The notes: generated by a model from the sequence alone, not told the origin. A stretch of DNA of 64,000 bases from CAVPKN01 sp963832835 (GCA_963832835.1 CAWHVD010000001.1:496001-560000), one strand, 5' to 3'. Counted from the stretch's first letter, positions 35,799 through 44,810 are shown. Program-made: numbers and translations.

Positions 35799-36854
35799 AT
35801 GCCCGGAATTGGAGACTTAGTGAATGTAATAGCGGGGCATAAGGTGATGCCTGATGCGAAAGACACCTACAAGAATGTGATCGCACCGGCAACAAGGATT
35901 GTAACAGATACAGCCATTGACCTAGCAGACGTTGTGACAGGCACACAGTTCCACGGTGACATGGAGGGAGCTAAGCGCACGTTAGATGAAGCGGGCATAG
36001 ACACTACCGCTACCCGCATTAAGGAAAATCATTATCCGGAAATTAAGAGATTACAATCAGATCTCACAGGAAAGCAGGCGCAGATCACTCAATTACAAGG
36101 GGACATATCTTCAGCGAACGCTGGATTGTCAGGCAGGATTGATATTCATAACCAATGGGTGCACTCCGTTCAGATTATTCAAGGTTTACAAGATGAATTT
36201 AAACGAGTCATGGAAAGATTGGGTGAGGTTAAGAGCGAATCTTTTAATATTACTCTCCCAAATTCAGAAATCAAGCAAGTAGATATTTCAGAGGCCTTTA
36301 TCCGTACCAGGGATGCGCTTAAGTACACAAATATGGGTGTGGGAGGTTTGTCAACCATCACTGCCGTAGCTAGCCTTGCGGCAAAGTCAGCGCAGGTAGC
36401 TAAGTTGGCGGGAAGGGCTTCAGCAGTTCTGATGGTTGTGAGTATAGGGTTAGATGTGGGAATGGCCATCGCACAGTTGGAAGAACAAAAGAAGCAGCTT
36501 CAACAGACTAACAATGAGGCTGATACAGTGCTCACCAAATCCCGCTCAATCCTGGGAGAGATTCAGAGCTCAAGAGTGGAGGTCGATGCAAATATAAACA
36601 ACATTTTGAAGGCTTGTTCTCCTCCACAGTCAGAAGCTACTTTTAGCTCGTGGGCTGAAAAAACGATTGATGATTTGAAACAGGTGATTAAAAAAGGGAA
36701 GGCAGAGCTTCATGCATTATTAGTGAATGCGTTAACGCCCCTAGTGAATGCTCAATTAGATTTAGCTGATATCCAAAAAGCTGCACATGCTCTGCTTCCC
36801 TCGCTATCTGACGATGAATTTCGAGATCTGATCAAAGAAATCAATCATAAATAA
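35799..36854 (+). CDS. Coiled-coil protein with central hydrophobic pair (paralogue 1)
   Basis: 351 residues, with AAGGAG 7 nt upstream. The N-terminus MPGIGDLVNVIAG is weakly hydrophobic. A helical region with Gln-rich heptads (QSDLTGKQAQITQLQGD) precedes a central hydrophobic block (GGLSTITAVASLAAK and GRASAVLMVVSIGLDVGMAIA, about residues 180-225), followed by another coiled coil (EEQKKQLQQTNNEADT) and a helical tail. The next gene has the same plan and a similar opening, so the two look like old tandem duplicates. The layout recalls helical pore-forming or membrane-inserting proteins; function is unknown. Confidence 0.72.
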   Translation: MPGIGDLVNVIAGHKVMPDAKDTYKNVIAPATRIVTDTAIDLADVVTGTQFHGDMEGAKRTLDEAGIDTTATRIKENHYPEIKRLQSDLTGKQAQITQLQGDISSANAGLSGRIDIHNQWVHSVQIIQGLQDEFKRVMERLGEVKSESFNITLPNSEIKQVDISEAFIRTRDALKYTNMGVGGLSTITAVASLAAKSAQVAKLAGRASAVLMVVSIGLDVGMAIAQLEEQKKQLQQTNNEADTVLTKSRSILGEIQSSRVEVDANINNILKACSPPQSEATFSSWAEKTIDDLKQVIKKGKAELHALLVNALTPLVNAQLDLADIQKAAHALLPSLSDDEFRDLIKEINHK

Positions 36855-36894
36855 TAATCTTTAAATTTGAAAACTAACTAACTAAGGAATGTAT

Positions 36895-38010
36895 ATGGCT
36901 GGAATTGGTGGAATAGTGCGCGCAGGAGCACTTGCGGTGACAACGGGGTTAACTATAGCCGATGTTATCAATACAGAAACAGATGGGGAAGCTTATTATC
37001 CCTCAATTAAAGAAAACAAAAAGCAGTTGTCTGATTTGGAGCCTATATTAGATGATTTAAAAGTTTCTTACATCAATGGATATAATTCTTACAATGGCTT
37101 TAGAGCTGATGTAGGAGATATCAACGCAAAAGCTGTTGTGCTTCTCACAAAATTGGGGCAAGTCCTATCCAATGCAGTTGATGCACAAAAATTGGCGAAC
37201 GAATTTTTTGAACGGAAAGAAAATGTGGGGCGTGTTGAATCACTCCCTCAGGTTGGAGGTGTTTTCTTTGAAGTGATGAGGATTGGTGGGCCCATAATCG
37301 GTTTTGGAGGTATTGCTTGGGAGGCTGTGAGTATAGCCAGGGCTACAAACTCTTTTCAGGCTCAATTCTCATCGTTAGGAAATCACTTAAGTAATACTCT
37401 GAGAGGCACTGATTTACCTACAAATACGTTACGCACCATGAAAGTCTCAAAGGTGGAAGCGGGCATGATGGTTTTGGGGCTGGGGATGGCTGCAACCGCT
37501 TTTGGATTAAACATAAAAAATGCAGAACTTAAAAGAGATAAATATGCTGAATTTGTGCAGCAAGTCCAGCGGAATAAAACCGATTTAGTAGGATATATTG
37601 CAGAAGTATCTGAGAAACAGGCTCAGATCCAGAAGATTTTCGATCAGACGATGGCAGGTTTGAAGGATGCATTTTCAACTCTTGGAGACAAACCATCTTT
37701 AGGCGTGCTCGAAGCTGCAGGAGCGGATCTCACAAGGATAAAAGCCTTCGAAGATGACATGATTCCAAAAATGGATGGCCTTATCAAGGGTATAGAGTTG
37801 CATAAAGAAACCCTGCGTCTCATGGGTGTAGCTGACGCACTCATCCCAGGTCTGGCAGCAGGCTCTCTTGCTCGTTCAGTTTTAATCACAACGCTGAAGG
37901 CCATTAAGACCGATATCAAAGATGATGAAATCGCCAAGTTGATTGGTGATTCTAAAGTCAATTCAGCAGATGTTGTAAAGCAAGCTCTCGAAAAATTTAA
38001 TCAAAGCTAA
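36895..38010 (+). CDS. Coiled-coil protein with central hydrophobic pair (paralogue 2)
   Basis: 371 residues from ATG 36895, preferred to 36889 because AAGGA then lies 6 nt away. It opens MAGIGGIVRAGALAVTTGLT and has two hydrophobic blocks (GGPIIGFGGIAWEAVSIA and MMVLGLGMAATAFGLNI) on either side of a polar stretch, then a heptad region (YAEFVQQVQRNKTDLVGYIAEVS without a break) and a tail resembling that of the preceding gene (DALIPGLAAG against HALLPSLSDDE). It lies 40 bp after paralogue 1 and is probably co-transcribed with it. Confidence 0.72.
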   Translation: MAGIGGIVRAGALAVTTGLTIADVINTETDGEAYYPSIKENKKQLSDLEPILDDLKVSYINGYNSYNGFRADVGDINAKAVVLLTKLGQVLSNAVDAQKLANEFFERKENVGRVESLPQVGGVFFEVMRIGGPIIGFGGIAWEAVSIARATNSFQAQFSSLGNHLSNTLRGTDLPTNTLRTMKVSKVEAGMMVLGLGMAATAFGLNIKNAELKRDKYAEFVQQVQRNKTDLVGYIAEVSEKQAQIQKIFDQTMAGLKDAFSTLGDKPSLGVLEAAGADLTRIKAFEDDMIPKMDGLIKGIELHKETLRLMGVADALIPGLAAGSLARSVLITTLKAIKTDIKDDEIAKLIGDSKVNSADVVKQALEKFNQS

Positions 38011-38061
38011 TTTTTTGCAGAGCTCAGGCATCTAACAAGAAAATAGCCGAGCCTTAAACAA

Positions 38062-38083
38062 GCCCGCCCCTTGAGGGGCGGGC
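38062..38083 (+). terminator. GC-rich hairpin after the paralogue pair
   Basis: A perfect 9-bp stem GCCCGCCCC / GGGGCGGGC with loop TTGA, 52 bp after the stop of paralogue 2. The following ATTCATT is only a weak T-run, so termination is likely but not certain. Confidence 0.55.
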
Positions 38084-38165
38084 ATTCATTAATACACACC
38101 ATGTGCGAATTTTTCCTTTAGAAAAAGCCGCACATCGCGTTAATACAGACTATAAGGAGAATTTT

Positions 38166-38498
38166 ATGACAGCCCCAGTAGGCTCACAGCCAGCAGCAGT
38201 AGGCTCACAGCCGGCAGAAAGATATGTATATTTAGGAATCGGTCTTTTCGTCGTAGGCTGTACAGCAGCTTCGATGATTTTAGATGCTATTACCTCACAA
38301 AAAACGAATACCTATTCGAATGAAACAATCGAAAATTTGAATATAGCGGCATCAGTTCTAGATGGGTCTGCGGTTATTTTGGGTGCTAGTCTAACAGCGG
38401 TTGCGGCCAAATTTTTTGCAGATAGGCCACATGCCGTGCCATCGCCACATAAAGGTGATACGCCGCTCAAAGAAGTGCAGACCGACGTAGCCGCATAG
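38166..38498 (+). CDS. Small two-helix membrane protein
   Basis: 110 residues from ATG 38166 (AAGGAG 6 nt upstream). A short tandem repeat of GSQPA occurs near the N-terminus (PVGSQPAAVGSQPAE), encoded by a direct DNA repeat. Two hydrophobic segments follow (YLGIGLFVVGCTAASMIL and IAASVLDGSAVILGASLTAV), with an Asn/Thr-rich loop. The bilobed profile suits an inclusion-membrane-type protein, but the assignment is inference. An inverted repeat (AACCCGCTTTG / CAAAGCGAGTT, 38520-38568) lies after the stop. Confidence 0.6.
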   Translation: MTAPVGSQPAAVGSQPAERYVYLGIGLFVVGCTAASMILDAITSQKTNTYSNETIENLNIAASVLDGSAVILGASLTAVAAKFFADRPHAVPSPHKGDTPLKEVQTDVAA

Positions 38499-38628
38499 AG
38501 GTTAACTGAGGCAATAGCAAACCCGCTTTGTAGGTCAAAAGCATCAAATTTGGCTTGCAAAGCGAGTTATGTAACACCCTCAACTGCTGAGTGCATTTCA
38601 TTAATGTCCTTGAGGGATAGGTGGTTCT

Positions 38629-39915
38629 ATGTCTGAAACGAAAAAAGAGCTTAGTAATTGGGAATGTTTTAACTGGGTTTTGAATGAAACAGATCCCTCT
38701 AATATTTCCATTGCTATAAAAGTCCATGGAAAGCTCACAAGTACTTTGATTCAAGAGGCAGTGAATGATCTGCAAACAAAATACTATTTGTTCAATGTTG
38801 TAGTAAGTAAAGATTCTTCCTCACGATTATGTTACTTTTCAGAAAATGTCCATAAAATACCCTTGCGATGGGTAAAACGATTGGGGGAGCAGCAGTGGTT
38901 AAAGGAACATGCTAGCGAGATTCATACCCCTTTTGATGCGGAAAGTCGTGACCCCTTGGTAAGGGTAGTCTTTTTGCAAGGCAAAAAAAGACATGAGGTG
39001 TTATTTACAATCCACCACATGATTATCGATGGGATTTCATGCCTTGATCTCGCAGCTTCTTTTCTTAAAAAAATTTGTCCTCCGCAAACACCATCTGAAG
39101 ATGAAAATCGTGCTGCTTACCAGCCATTGGACAGCCAATTGTCACTAAAAGATCGAGAAAATTATGGAGAGATTGGATCTAAGCAGGTTGAGGTATGGAG
39201 AAACAAGGCACGTTCTTTAGGCAGCATAGAAAATGCAAAAGAGACCGGCGTTATTTTTAAAAATTTAAATATTGAAAATACGCGCTGTTTCTTAAAGAGA
39301 TGTAAGAATAATCAACTGACTGTCAATAGCGCTGTAAGTGCAGCGCTCATGTTTGCTCTAGTTGAAAAAATGAAGAAGGACTCTGTTTTGCCTGAGCATT
39401 TAATGGTTAGGCTGGATTGTCCCATTAATTTAAGACCATTTTTGGCAAGGCAGCCATCTAATCTTGGTTTCTATGCCGCCACACTTACCCTTTACCTCCC
39501 CCTTTCAGAAATAAATATTTTAACCTTGGGGGAGAAGATTCAGGCTCAAGTCCATGCAGCGAAAAATGCAACCCTGCTTGGCCAGACTATGCAAGTTGTA
39601 GACCTGATGATGAGTAATCATTTCTCGGGTCAAGAGATAAAAAGCATTACCCGTGCGCAAGGCCCCTACATTGGAGTGTCGAATTTGGGCCGATTTTGTT
39701 TAGCGAAGGACAGTAAAGATATGCTTGTCGATGCCATCTATTTAAGCGCCGCCTTGCATGGATTTTTTTATACAGAAAATAGTATTTATGCCGTTGTTCA
39801 TACCATGAATGACAGACTGTTTTTTAGCTTCATATATCCAAAACTCCTAATTGCCGAAAATGATGTAGAATTTATTATTGCCCGTTTTTTCTCCCTTTTA
39901 GGGACTTTGGTTTAA
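38629..39915 (+). CDS. Condensation-fold acyltransferase (PapA5/CoA-dependent acyltransferase superfamily)
   Basis: 428 residues. The catalytic signature HHMIIDG (His129-Gly135) matches the HHxxxDG of condensation domains, chloramphenicol acetyltransferases and PapA-type acyltransferases. The overall order fits a stand-alone two-lobed enzyme: an N-terminal NWECFNWVLNE, HTPFDAESRDPLVRVVF before the motif and VRLDCPINLRPFL later. No adenylation or carrier-protein domain is attached or adjacent, so a peptide synthetase role is unlikely. It may acylate a lipid or small metabolite. Its TAA stop is the left boundary of repeat A5. Confidence 0.78.
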   Translation: MSETKKELSNWECFNWVLNETDPSNISIAIKVHGKLTSTLIQEAVNDLQTKYYLFNVVVSKDSSSRLCYFSENVHKIPLRWVKRLGEQQWLKEHASEIHTPFDAESRDPLVRVVFLQGKKRHEVLFTIHHMIIDGISCLDLAASFLKKICPPQTPSEDENRAAYQPLDSQLSLKDRENYGEIGSKQVEVWRNKARSLGSIENAKETGVIFKNLNIENTRCFLKRCKNNQLTVNSAVSAALMFALVEKMKKDSVLPEHLMVRLDCPINLRPFLARQPSNLGFYAATLTLYLPLSEINILTLGEKIQAQVHAAKNATLLGQTMQVVDLMMSNHFSGQEIKSITRAQGPYIGVSNLGRFCLAKDSKDMLVDAIYLSAALHGFFYTENSIYAVVHTMNDRLFFSFIYPKLLIAENDVEFIIARFFSLLGTLV

Positions 39916-40082
39916 TACCATTTCCAGAAAATAAAGCCATGAAGTGGTACTGGGTAACATGACAGATTTGGATGATCGTTTTGAAGCCTATGTTTTTGCA
40001 CCTAAGCGAGAAAGGATCGTTCAAAAATGGCGTGTTATACTTATACAGTGCCGATTTGTGACTTTATTTTCTGGAAATGGTA
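39916..40082. mobile_element. Repeat family A, copy A5, between two convergent stop codons
   Basis: 167 bp from TACCATTTCCAG to CTGGAAATGGTA, forward core, with a 6-bp TTATAC duplication near 40038 explaining the extra length. The left flank TAA is the stop of the acyltransferase; the right flank TTA is the complement of the rsmD stop. The flanks differ by one base, so the 3-bp duplication is imperfect or altered. Confidence 0.88.
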
Positions 40083-40634
40083 TTAATGAATAGATGATCT
40101 ATACTCATGAAGACGAGCGCGCCCAATAGCGCGCTTGCTATGCAACGTGAGGTGTATAAGAGGTGGCTCCCTGAGATCGGCGTCTTCGATAAAAAGAGAG
40201 CCGTCGGGATTCAAGAGAGGGTGCATATCCAGAAAGGTGAGCACAGGCTCGCTTAAGCCTTTGCCATAGGGGGGATCCACGTAAATCACATCAAAGAGTT
40301 TCGCGTGCTGGGCAAACTTTTCAAGAGCCTTGAACACATCCAGTGTTATGACTGTAGCCTGCTTACTGACACCTAGTGCTTGGATATTCCGTCTGATAGC
40401 CTCCACGGCTTGCCTATTGCTTTCAACAAAAGTGGCGTGCTGGGCCCCCCGGCTGAGCGCCTCTAGTCCCATCGCTCCAGATCCGGCAAAAAGGTCTAAA
40501 AACTGCGCCCCCTCGATAGTCAACTGGCAGATATTGAACACCGATTCACGCAGCTGAGAAGTTGTAGGGCGCACAAGATCGCTTTTGGGGGTAACAAGAG
40601 CCCGTTTTTTGTATTTTCCACCAATGATGTACAT
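40083..40634 (-). CDS. rsmD: 16S rRNA (guanine966-N2)-methyltransferase
   Basis: 183 residues. It opens MYIIGGKYKKRAL, with VRPTTSQLRESVFN, the SAM-binding FLDLFAGSGAMGLEALSRGA and the catalytic DPPYGKGL, all typical of RsmD, which methylates G966 of small-subunit rRNA. Length is normal. The stop codon is the right flank of repeat A5. The gene diverges from the DMT transporter. Confidence 0.92.
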   Translation of the reverse strand: MYIIGGKYKKRALVTPKSDLVRPTTSQLRESVFNICQLTIEGAQFLDLFAGSGAMGLEALSRGAQHATFVESNRQAVEAIRRNIQALGVSKQATVITLDVFKALEKFAQHAKLFDVIYVDPPYGKGLSEPVLTFLDMHPLLNPDGSLFIEDADLREPPLIHLTLHSKRAIGRARLHEYRSSIH

Positions 40635-40712
40635 ATAGATTTAAAACATCTTCAAACTTTTAACCTTATTGATTACACTACTCTGGGAAATTTACGACAA
40701 GGGCAGACTCTT

Positions 40713-41627
40713 ATGGGAATCGTTTTTGCAATACTGGCGGCTCTTTTGGCCTCTCTGAGCAACTTCAGCTTAAGGCGAAGCATTGATGCCGGAGGATCAA
40801 GTAAAGCCTATTTGGTTGTACAGCTCACCTTCTCATTTATTGTGATGGTTTTTTTGAATCCCGTACGCACGGGGGACTATGAATGGGATACTCTTGCGGT
40901 TTCTATGGGTCTTGTAGGAGGGCTTATCTTTGGATTCTTGATGTGGGGGCTTGGAAAAACTTTGGAGAAGGGACCTCCTGGGCTTTCTTTTGCGATCTTG
41001 AATACCTCCTCGGTCATGCCAGCGATTGTCTTGAGTGTTCTTTTTGGAGCCCTTTTTCACCACCCTTATAACTTGGCTAATGGGATGGGGTCCTTGCTAG
41101 TAGTGATTGGGCTTGTGTGGGCCGGGTGGACAAGCGCATCAAATCCTAACAAAAGCATGTGGATTTTTTTCGCCACCTTTATCTTTGCTATCCATACCCT
41201 TTTTCTGGTTTTCCTACAGTGGTGGGCGATGCTGCTCAAACCGGGGCTTCCCAGTTCCTCTCTTTTACCCTTTGATCTCACTACAGCTCATATCCAGTGG
41301 TTCATGCCAGCCATCTTCTTTGTAGGCGCTCTCATCCAGTGGATCATCTACCTCACCAGCCGTCACCGTTTTCCAAAAGGAGCCGAAATTTATTATGGCA
41401 TTCTGGGTGGTGTGGCAAATGGGGCATGCACTTTTTTCTTGATCCGTGCGCCCCAAGTATCAAACGCATGGGAAAATGCCATGATCTTTCCGATCTTTTC
41501 TGTGGGTATCATTTTGATCTGCAACGGCTGGGCACAATGGCTATACAAAGAAAAGGTCAACTGGAAAGCAAACTTCCTTTCCCTTGCCGGCCTCGTTGTT
41601 GGCACAGTCGCTTGGCAATCCCTTTAA
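40713..41627 (+). CDS. DMT-superfamily (EamA-like) transporter
   Basis: 304 residues and about ten membrane helices arranged as two EamA-like halves, opening MGIVFAILAALLASLSNFSL. LGKTLEKGPPGLSFAILNTS corresponds to the conserved helix 3-4 region, and the second half repeats the plan. The substrate cannot be read from sequence; chlamydial members include nucleotide-sugar and S-adenosylmethionine carriers. The TAA stop is followed at once by a repeat-A end remnant. Confidence 0.82.
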   Translation: MGIVFAILAALLASLSNFSLRRSIDAGGSSKAYLVVQLTFSFIVMVFLNPVRTGDYEWDTLAVSMGLVGGLIFGFLMWGLGKTLEKGPPGLSFAILNTSSVMPAIVLSVLFGALFHHPYNLANGMGSLLVVIGLVWAGWTSASNPNKSMWIFFATFIFAIHTLFLVFLQWWAMLLKPGLPSSSLLPFDLTTAHIQWFMPAIFFVGALIQWIIYLTSRHRFPKGAEIYYGILGGVANGACTFFLIRAPQVSNAWENAMIFPIFSVGIILICNGWAQWLYKEKVNWKANFLSLAGLVVGTVAWQSL

Positions 41628-41652
41628 TACCATTTCCAGCAAATAAAGCCGA
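41628..41652. repeat. Remnant of repeat family A (left end only)
   Basis: TACCATTTCCAGCAAATAAAG directly follows the TAA stop of the DMT gene. Neither core nor right end is present, so this is a truncated copy. Confidence 0.6.
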
Positions 41653-41673
41653 GCTGTGTGCAGTTGTAATTTT

Positions 41674-42699
41674 TTACCCTTCGTCAGAGCCATAGAATTT
41701 GATGAGGCTTTCGGCTTTGCTATAGTTGGTGCGCTTGAGGGTTTCATAGACGCGCAAGCCCTTAGCATTCATGCCTTGCTGGAAATAGAGCATGCCCAGC
41801 TTGAAGAGCGTATCTTTGTCTTGGGGGCGCAGTGAAAGGACGATCTCGTATTCTCGGATTTCCTCGAGGGGCATTTGTAGGTCATGGTAGGAATAAGCGA
41901 GTTGGACATGGACCCATGGGTCTTCAGGAGCATAATCATTTAAAATCTTAAACTCTTCGATCGCTTTTTGTGCTGTAAGGCGAAAGCGCTCATGCATGGC
42001 ATCACTGTAGCGCTCCTCTGGGATATACCGCTCTTCATCATAGTCATGGTATTTACGTGGATCGGCATAGAGACTAGAGAGCATCACGTAAGCATTGGCA
42101 AGGGCGGCGTGTACCTCTAAATTTGTCGGCTCACATTTGACAACCTTCAAATGCTCTTCTACTGCTGCCTGGAGCAGTAATTCTTTCATACGATGCAGGT
42201 CTTTCCAATGACAAAAACAACTAAACCTTTCTAGGGTAGGTCCCAGAGATTTTAAAAAAGAGGGGGCTTGATAGTAGCTGTATTCCTTCTCATGTAGGGC
42301 AGCCGCGAATTTTTGGGCTGCTTGTCCCAATGCAATGTGGTGTTCTGGAATGCCTTCTTGGTAGTGGATAATCTCTTTGCACCTTCCAGTATATAGGTCA
42401 CACAGGTCCATGAGCTGGTCGGGTTTTTTAGCTTGTAGATAGAGCTTCAGTACAAAATAGGAGAATACCGTCATGAAAAAGACAGCAAGGGTGAATGCAA
42501 GCACAGTTGATTTGCTCAGGAGTGCAAAAAACGAAAGAAAGCAGACAATCTCGGTACAGGCGATGATCAGAAAAAGGAAGTTAAAAACGATGTAGGAACG
42601 GATCAGCCTGTTAAAAGTGCGCAAAGCCGGTGTCCACAGCTTTGAGATTTCTTCATGATAATGCCTTTTATCGAATGCGGTATCTGTTGCAGTAGTCAT
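41674..42699 (-). CDS. TPR protein with N-terminal membrane hairpin
   Basis: 341 residues. Two close membrane helices (about residues 36-58 and 63-85, IVFNFLFLIIACTEIVCFLS and VLAFTLAVFFMTVFSYFVL) are followed by a soluble helical domain. It has TPR-like units such as PWVHVQLAYSYHDLQMPLEEIREY and KDTLFKLGMLYFQQGMNAKGL. It is probably anchored in the inner membrane with the repeats in the cytoplasm. I regard it as a conserved chlamydial hypothetical, but I cannot name the family. Repeat A7 lies just upstream of its start. Confidence 0.75.
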   Translation of the reverse strand: MTTATDTAFDKRHYHEEISKLWTPALRTFNRLIRSYIVFNFLFLIIACTEIVCFLSFFALLSKSTVLAFTLAVFFMTVFSYFVLKLYLQAKKPDQLMDLCDLYTGRCKEIIHYQEGIPEHHIALGQAAQKFAAALHEKEYSYYQAPSFLKSLGPTLERFSCFCHWKDLHRMKELLLQAAVEEHLKVVKCEPTNLEVHAALANAYVMLSSLYADPRKYHDYDEERYIPEERYSDAMHERFRLTAQKAIEEFKILNDYAPEDPWVHVQLAYSYHDLQMPLEEIREYEIVLSLRPQDKDTLFKLGMLYFQQGMNAKGLRVYETLKRTNYSKAESLIKFYGSDEG

Positions 42700-42721
42700 A
42701 ACGTCAGTATTTTGGGGCTAA

Positions 42722-42882
42722 TACCATTTATCAAAAATAAACCCACGAATTGGCACTGTATAACACGCCATTTTTGAACGATCCTTTCTCGCTTAGGTGC
42801 AAAAACATAGGCTTCGAAACGATCGTTCAAATCTATCATGTTACCCAATGCAACTTCATGGCTTTATTTTTGATAAATGGTA
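42722..42882. mobile_element. Repeat family A, copy A7 (ATC-type ends)
   Basis: 161 bp with ends TACCATTTATCAAAAAT and TTTTTGATAAATGGTA, reverse core, flanked by TAA (42719-42721 and 42883-42885). It is the best representative of the TTATC subfamily. Confidence 0.92.
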
Positions 42883-42889
42883 TAATTTA

Positions 42890-42960
42890 GTAACTTAAGT
42901 AGCCCGTCTTATTGGTCTGTCTACGGCGACTATTTTGCACGCTGCCGATTAGCTGGCAAA
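42890..42960. repeat. Possible degenerate B-like repeat
   Basis: GTAACTTAAGTAGCCCGTCT resembles the reversed B start GTAACTATTCAGGTAATCC and shares GTAGCCCGTNTTATTGGT with a fragment at 48.58 kb. A later CGGCGACTATT matches the B interior. Relatedness is uncertain. Confidence 0.35.
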
Positions 42961-42980
42961 TAGAATCGAACAGAGCTGTT

Positions 42981-44810
42981 CTAATTCATTTCGTAGGCCC
43001 CCAATGGGTCGGTCTGACAAAGGTGCTGCGCTTGGGTTTGAGATGCAAATGCCTGGCTCAACAATAAAGCTTCATAGGTGAGCTCATCGTGGCTTCTGAG
43101 CTGCTGCAGGAGAGCAAGCGCTTGTCCATATTCACCGAGTTGGAGCGCAGCGAGACCCACAAGGCGCAGAGCCCTTTCATTCTGAGGGTCAAGTTTTAAG
43201 ACCCAGCCTGCATGAGTCTTAGCTGCCATATAGTTATGCACACGATAATGGTACTGAGCATCTGCCAAATGATTGGCAAGTGTAGATTTAGAAACAAGCT
43301 CCTGTCGGTTAATATCGAAATGTCCCATAGCATCGTAGACGATCAATAACCTGCTGATCAAATTGCTGCTTTCAGCTTGTTTGAATAAAGAGGTTAGGAA
43401 AACAGATATTTCTCTTTCGACCACGGAGTTGTGGTGAGAAAGAAGAAGAGCTATTTCCATCAGGTTGTGCCCTTTTTTCTCCTGCTGGGGCGAATACCAA
43501 AAGGTCTTGGCGTGCATCAGAAGATCCCGAGCGAGCAGCTCCCGTTCAAACGGTGTGCGGCCCAGTTTTTCCCAAAAAGCGAGAAAATTGCGTGTACGGG
43601 AAAGAGAAGGATTGTCTTTCTTGACAGTCTCGAAGATCTCCTCTGAAGTAAGCGAGGCGACTCGTTTAGCTGCCATGAGAGGATTGGGAGCCAGTTGTTC
43701 CACATGAGCCCATAGATTAAATAGGTCATCTGCAACACCTGTTCTGAGCTCTTGCATCAAGGCATCCAACATTTTCTCTGTAAGGAGCAGATGGAAAGGA
43801 CTTCCGTGAAACTCTTTATGGATTGCGGAGCAAAGAAGGATGCTAGTCTCTCCCTTTTGGTGTAGTAATGTGAGAGCGAGACAATCAGCAAGACGCTCAA
43901 TAGACGCCTTTGCTTTCCAATCCTGCAAAATATGGATGAAATCGAAACCCCATTCCTGTTGTTCTGAATTCATGCTGGCTGATAACAGAAGTTTAGCTTC
44001 GTCCTCGATATGAGCGATACATCGTTCTTTTTCCTGAGCAAACTGGCCGTTAAAATGTGCGCGCTCAAAGTAAAAGCGAGCCAATTTGTAGTAGGAGCTT
44101 CGCTGATCGATACCACATAAGCGTGCTTCTTTGAGATAGGAAAGGCCGAGCAAAAGAGTAGCAAGTGGCATGGATTCTTGATCGGGGCTTAGGCGCAAGC
44201 TCTCTTTTTCAACGATCTCGCGGGCAGAGGCGAAGTTGCCTTCCTCGATTAAGCAATGAGCGCTATGTAACTTTCTCCAGGAGGAGGGGAAAAGCGTCTC
44301 GAATGAGCTCTCCATCCATGCGCCGCCTCTCTGGCTAACTGGAACATTCCATGCAAGGAGCGCTTCTGTGAATGCACCCTCTACATAGTGATTCAGTCCC
44401 TCAAAGAAGGAGAGCGCAGAAGAATGTGGATTCAACCTTTGGGCAGCATGCAGCTGTGCGTTAAAATCCTGGTAGTTCCCTTTACAAAAGGCATTCATTG
44501 CCATAGCCAAAGCGATTTCGCTTTGAAGATCTCTTGAGCTATCCCCTTGAGCCTCCAGATAAGCCATTTTAAAATGACATTCTGCGATTTCGAATCGAGA
44601 GCGCTTCTGTTCGATGTATCCTCGATAAAGAGCAGTATAAATAGGTGTGGGCTGTGAAGATAGAAGCGTATCAGCCTCTTCATATTGCCCTTTCAAAACC
44701 AGCATAAATGCCTTTTCGATTTGTCTTTTGGGGTTGGGACTGAGAAGGATAAATGTCCCTCCACCCATCACCACAAAGATCATAACTAACAGAAAGAATC
44801 GTTTATTCAT
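42981..44810 (-). CDS. Large TPR-type membrane-anchored protein
   Basis: 609 residues. A single N-terminal membrane helix (FFLLVMIFVVMGGGTFILLS) is followed by a helical domain with TPR-like pairs at both ends: YEEADTLLSSQPTPIYTALY near the start, and AAKTHAGWVLKLDPQNERAL plus LVGLAALQLGEYGQALALLQ near the C-terminus. It is probably periplasmic or cytoplasmic with an inner-membrane anchor. No enzymatic motif is visible. Such large TPR proteins are frequent in chlamydiae, where many act as chaperones or scaffolds; function is not assigned. Confidence 0.75.
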   Translation of the reverse strand: MNKRFFLLVMIFVVMGGGTFILLSPNPKRQIEKAFMLVLKGQYEEADTLLSSQPTPIYTALYRGYIEQKRSRFEIAECHFKMAYLEAQGDSSRDLQSEIALAMAMNAFCKGNYQDFNAQLHAAQRLNPHSSALSFFEGLNHYVEGAFTEALLAWNVPVSQRGGAWMESSFETLFPSSWRKLHSAHCLIEEGNFASAREIVEKESLRLSPDQESMPLATLLLGLSYLKEARLCGIDQRSSYYKLARFYFERAHFNGQFAQEKERCIAHIEDEAKLLLSASMNSEQQEWGFDFIHILQDWKAKASIERLADCLALTLLHQKGETSILLCSAIHKEFHGSPFHLLLTEKMLDALMQELRTGVADDLFNLWAHVEQLAPNPLMAAKRVASLTSEEIFETVKKDNPSLSRTRNFLAFWEKLGRTPFERELLARDLLMHAKTFWYSPQQEKKGHNLMEIALLLSHHNSVVEREISVFLTSLFKQAESSNLISRLLIVYDAMGHFDINRQELVSKSTLANHLADAQYHYRVHNYMAAKTHAGWVLKLDPQNERALRLVGLAALQLGEYGQALALLQQLRSHDELTYEALLLSQAFASQTQAQHLCQTDPLGAYEMN

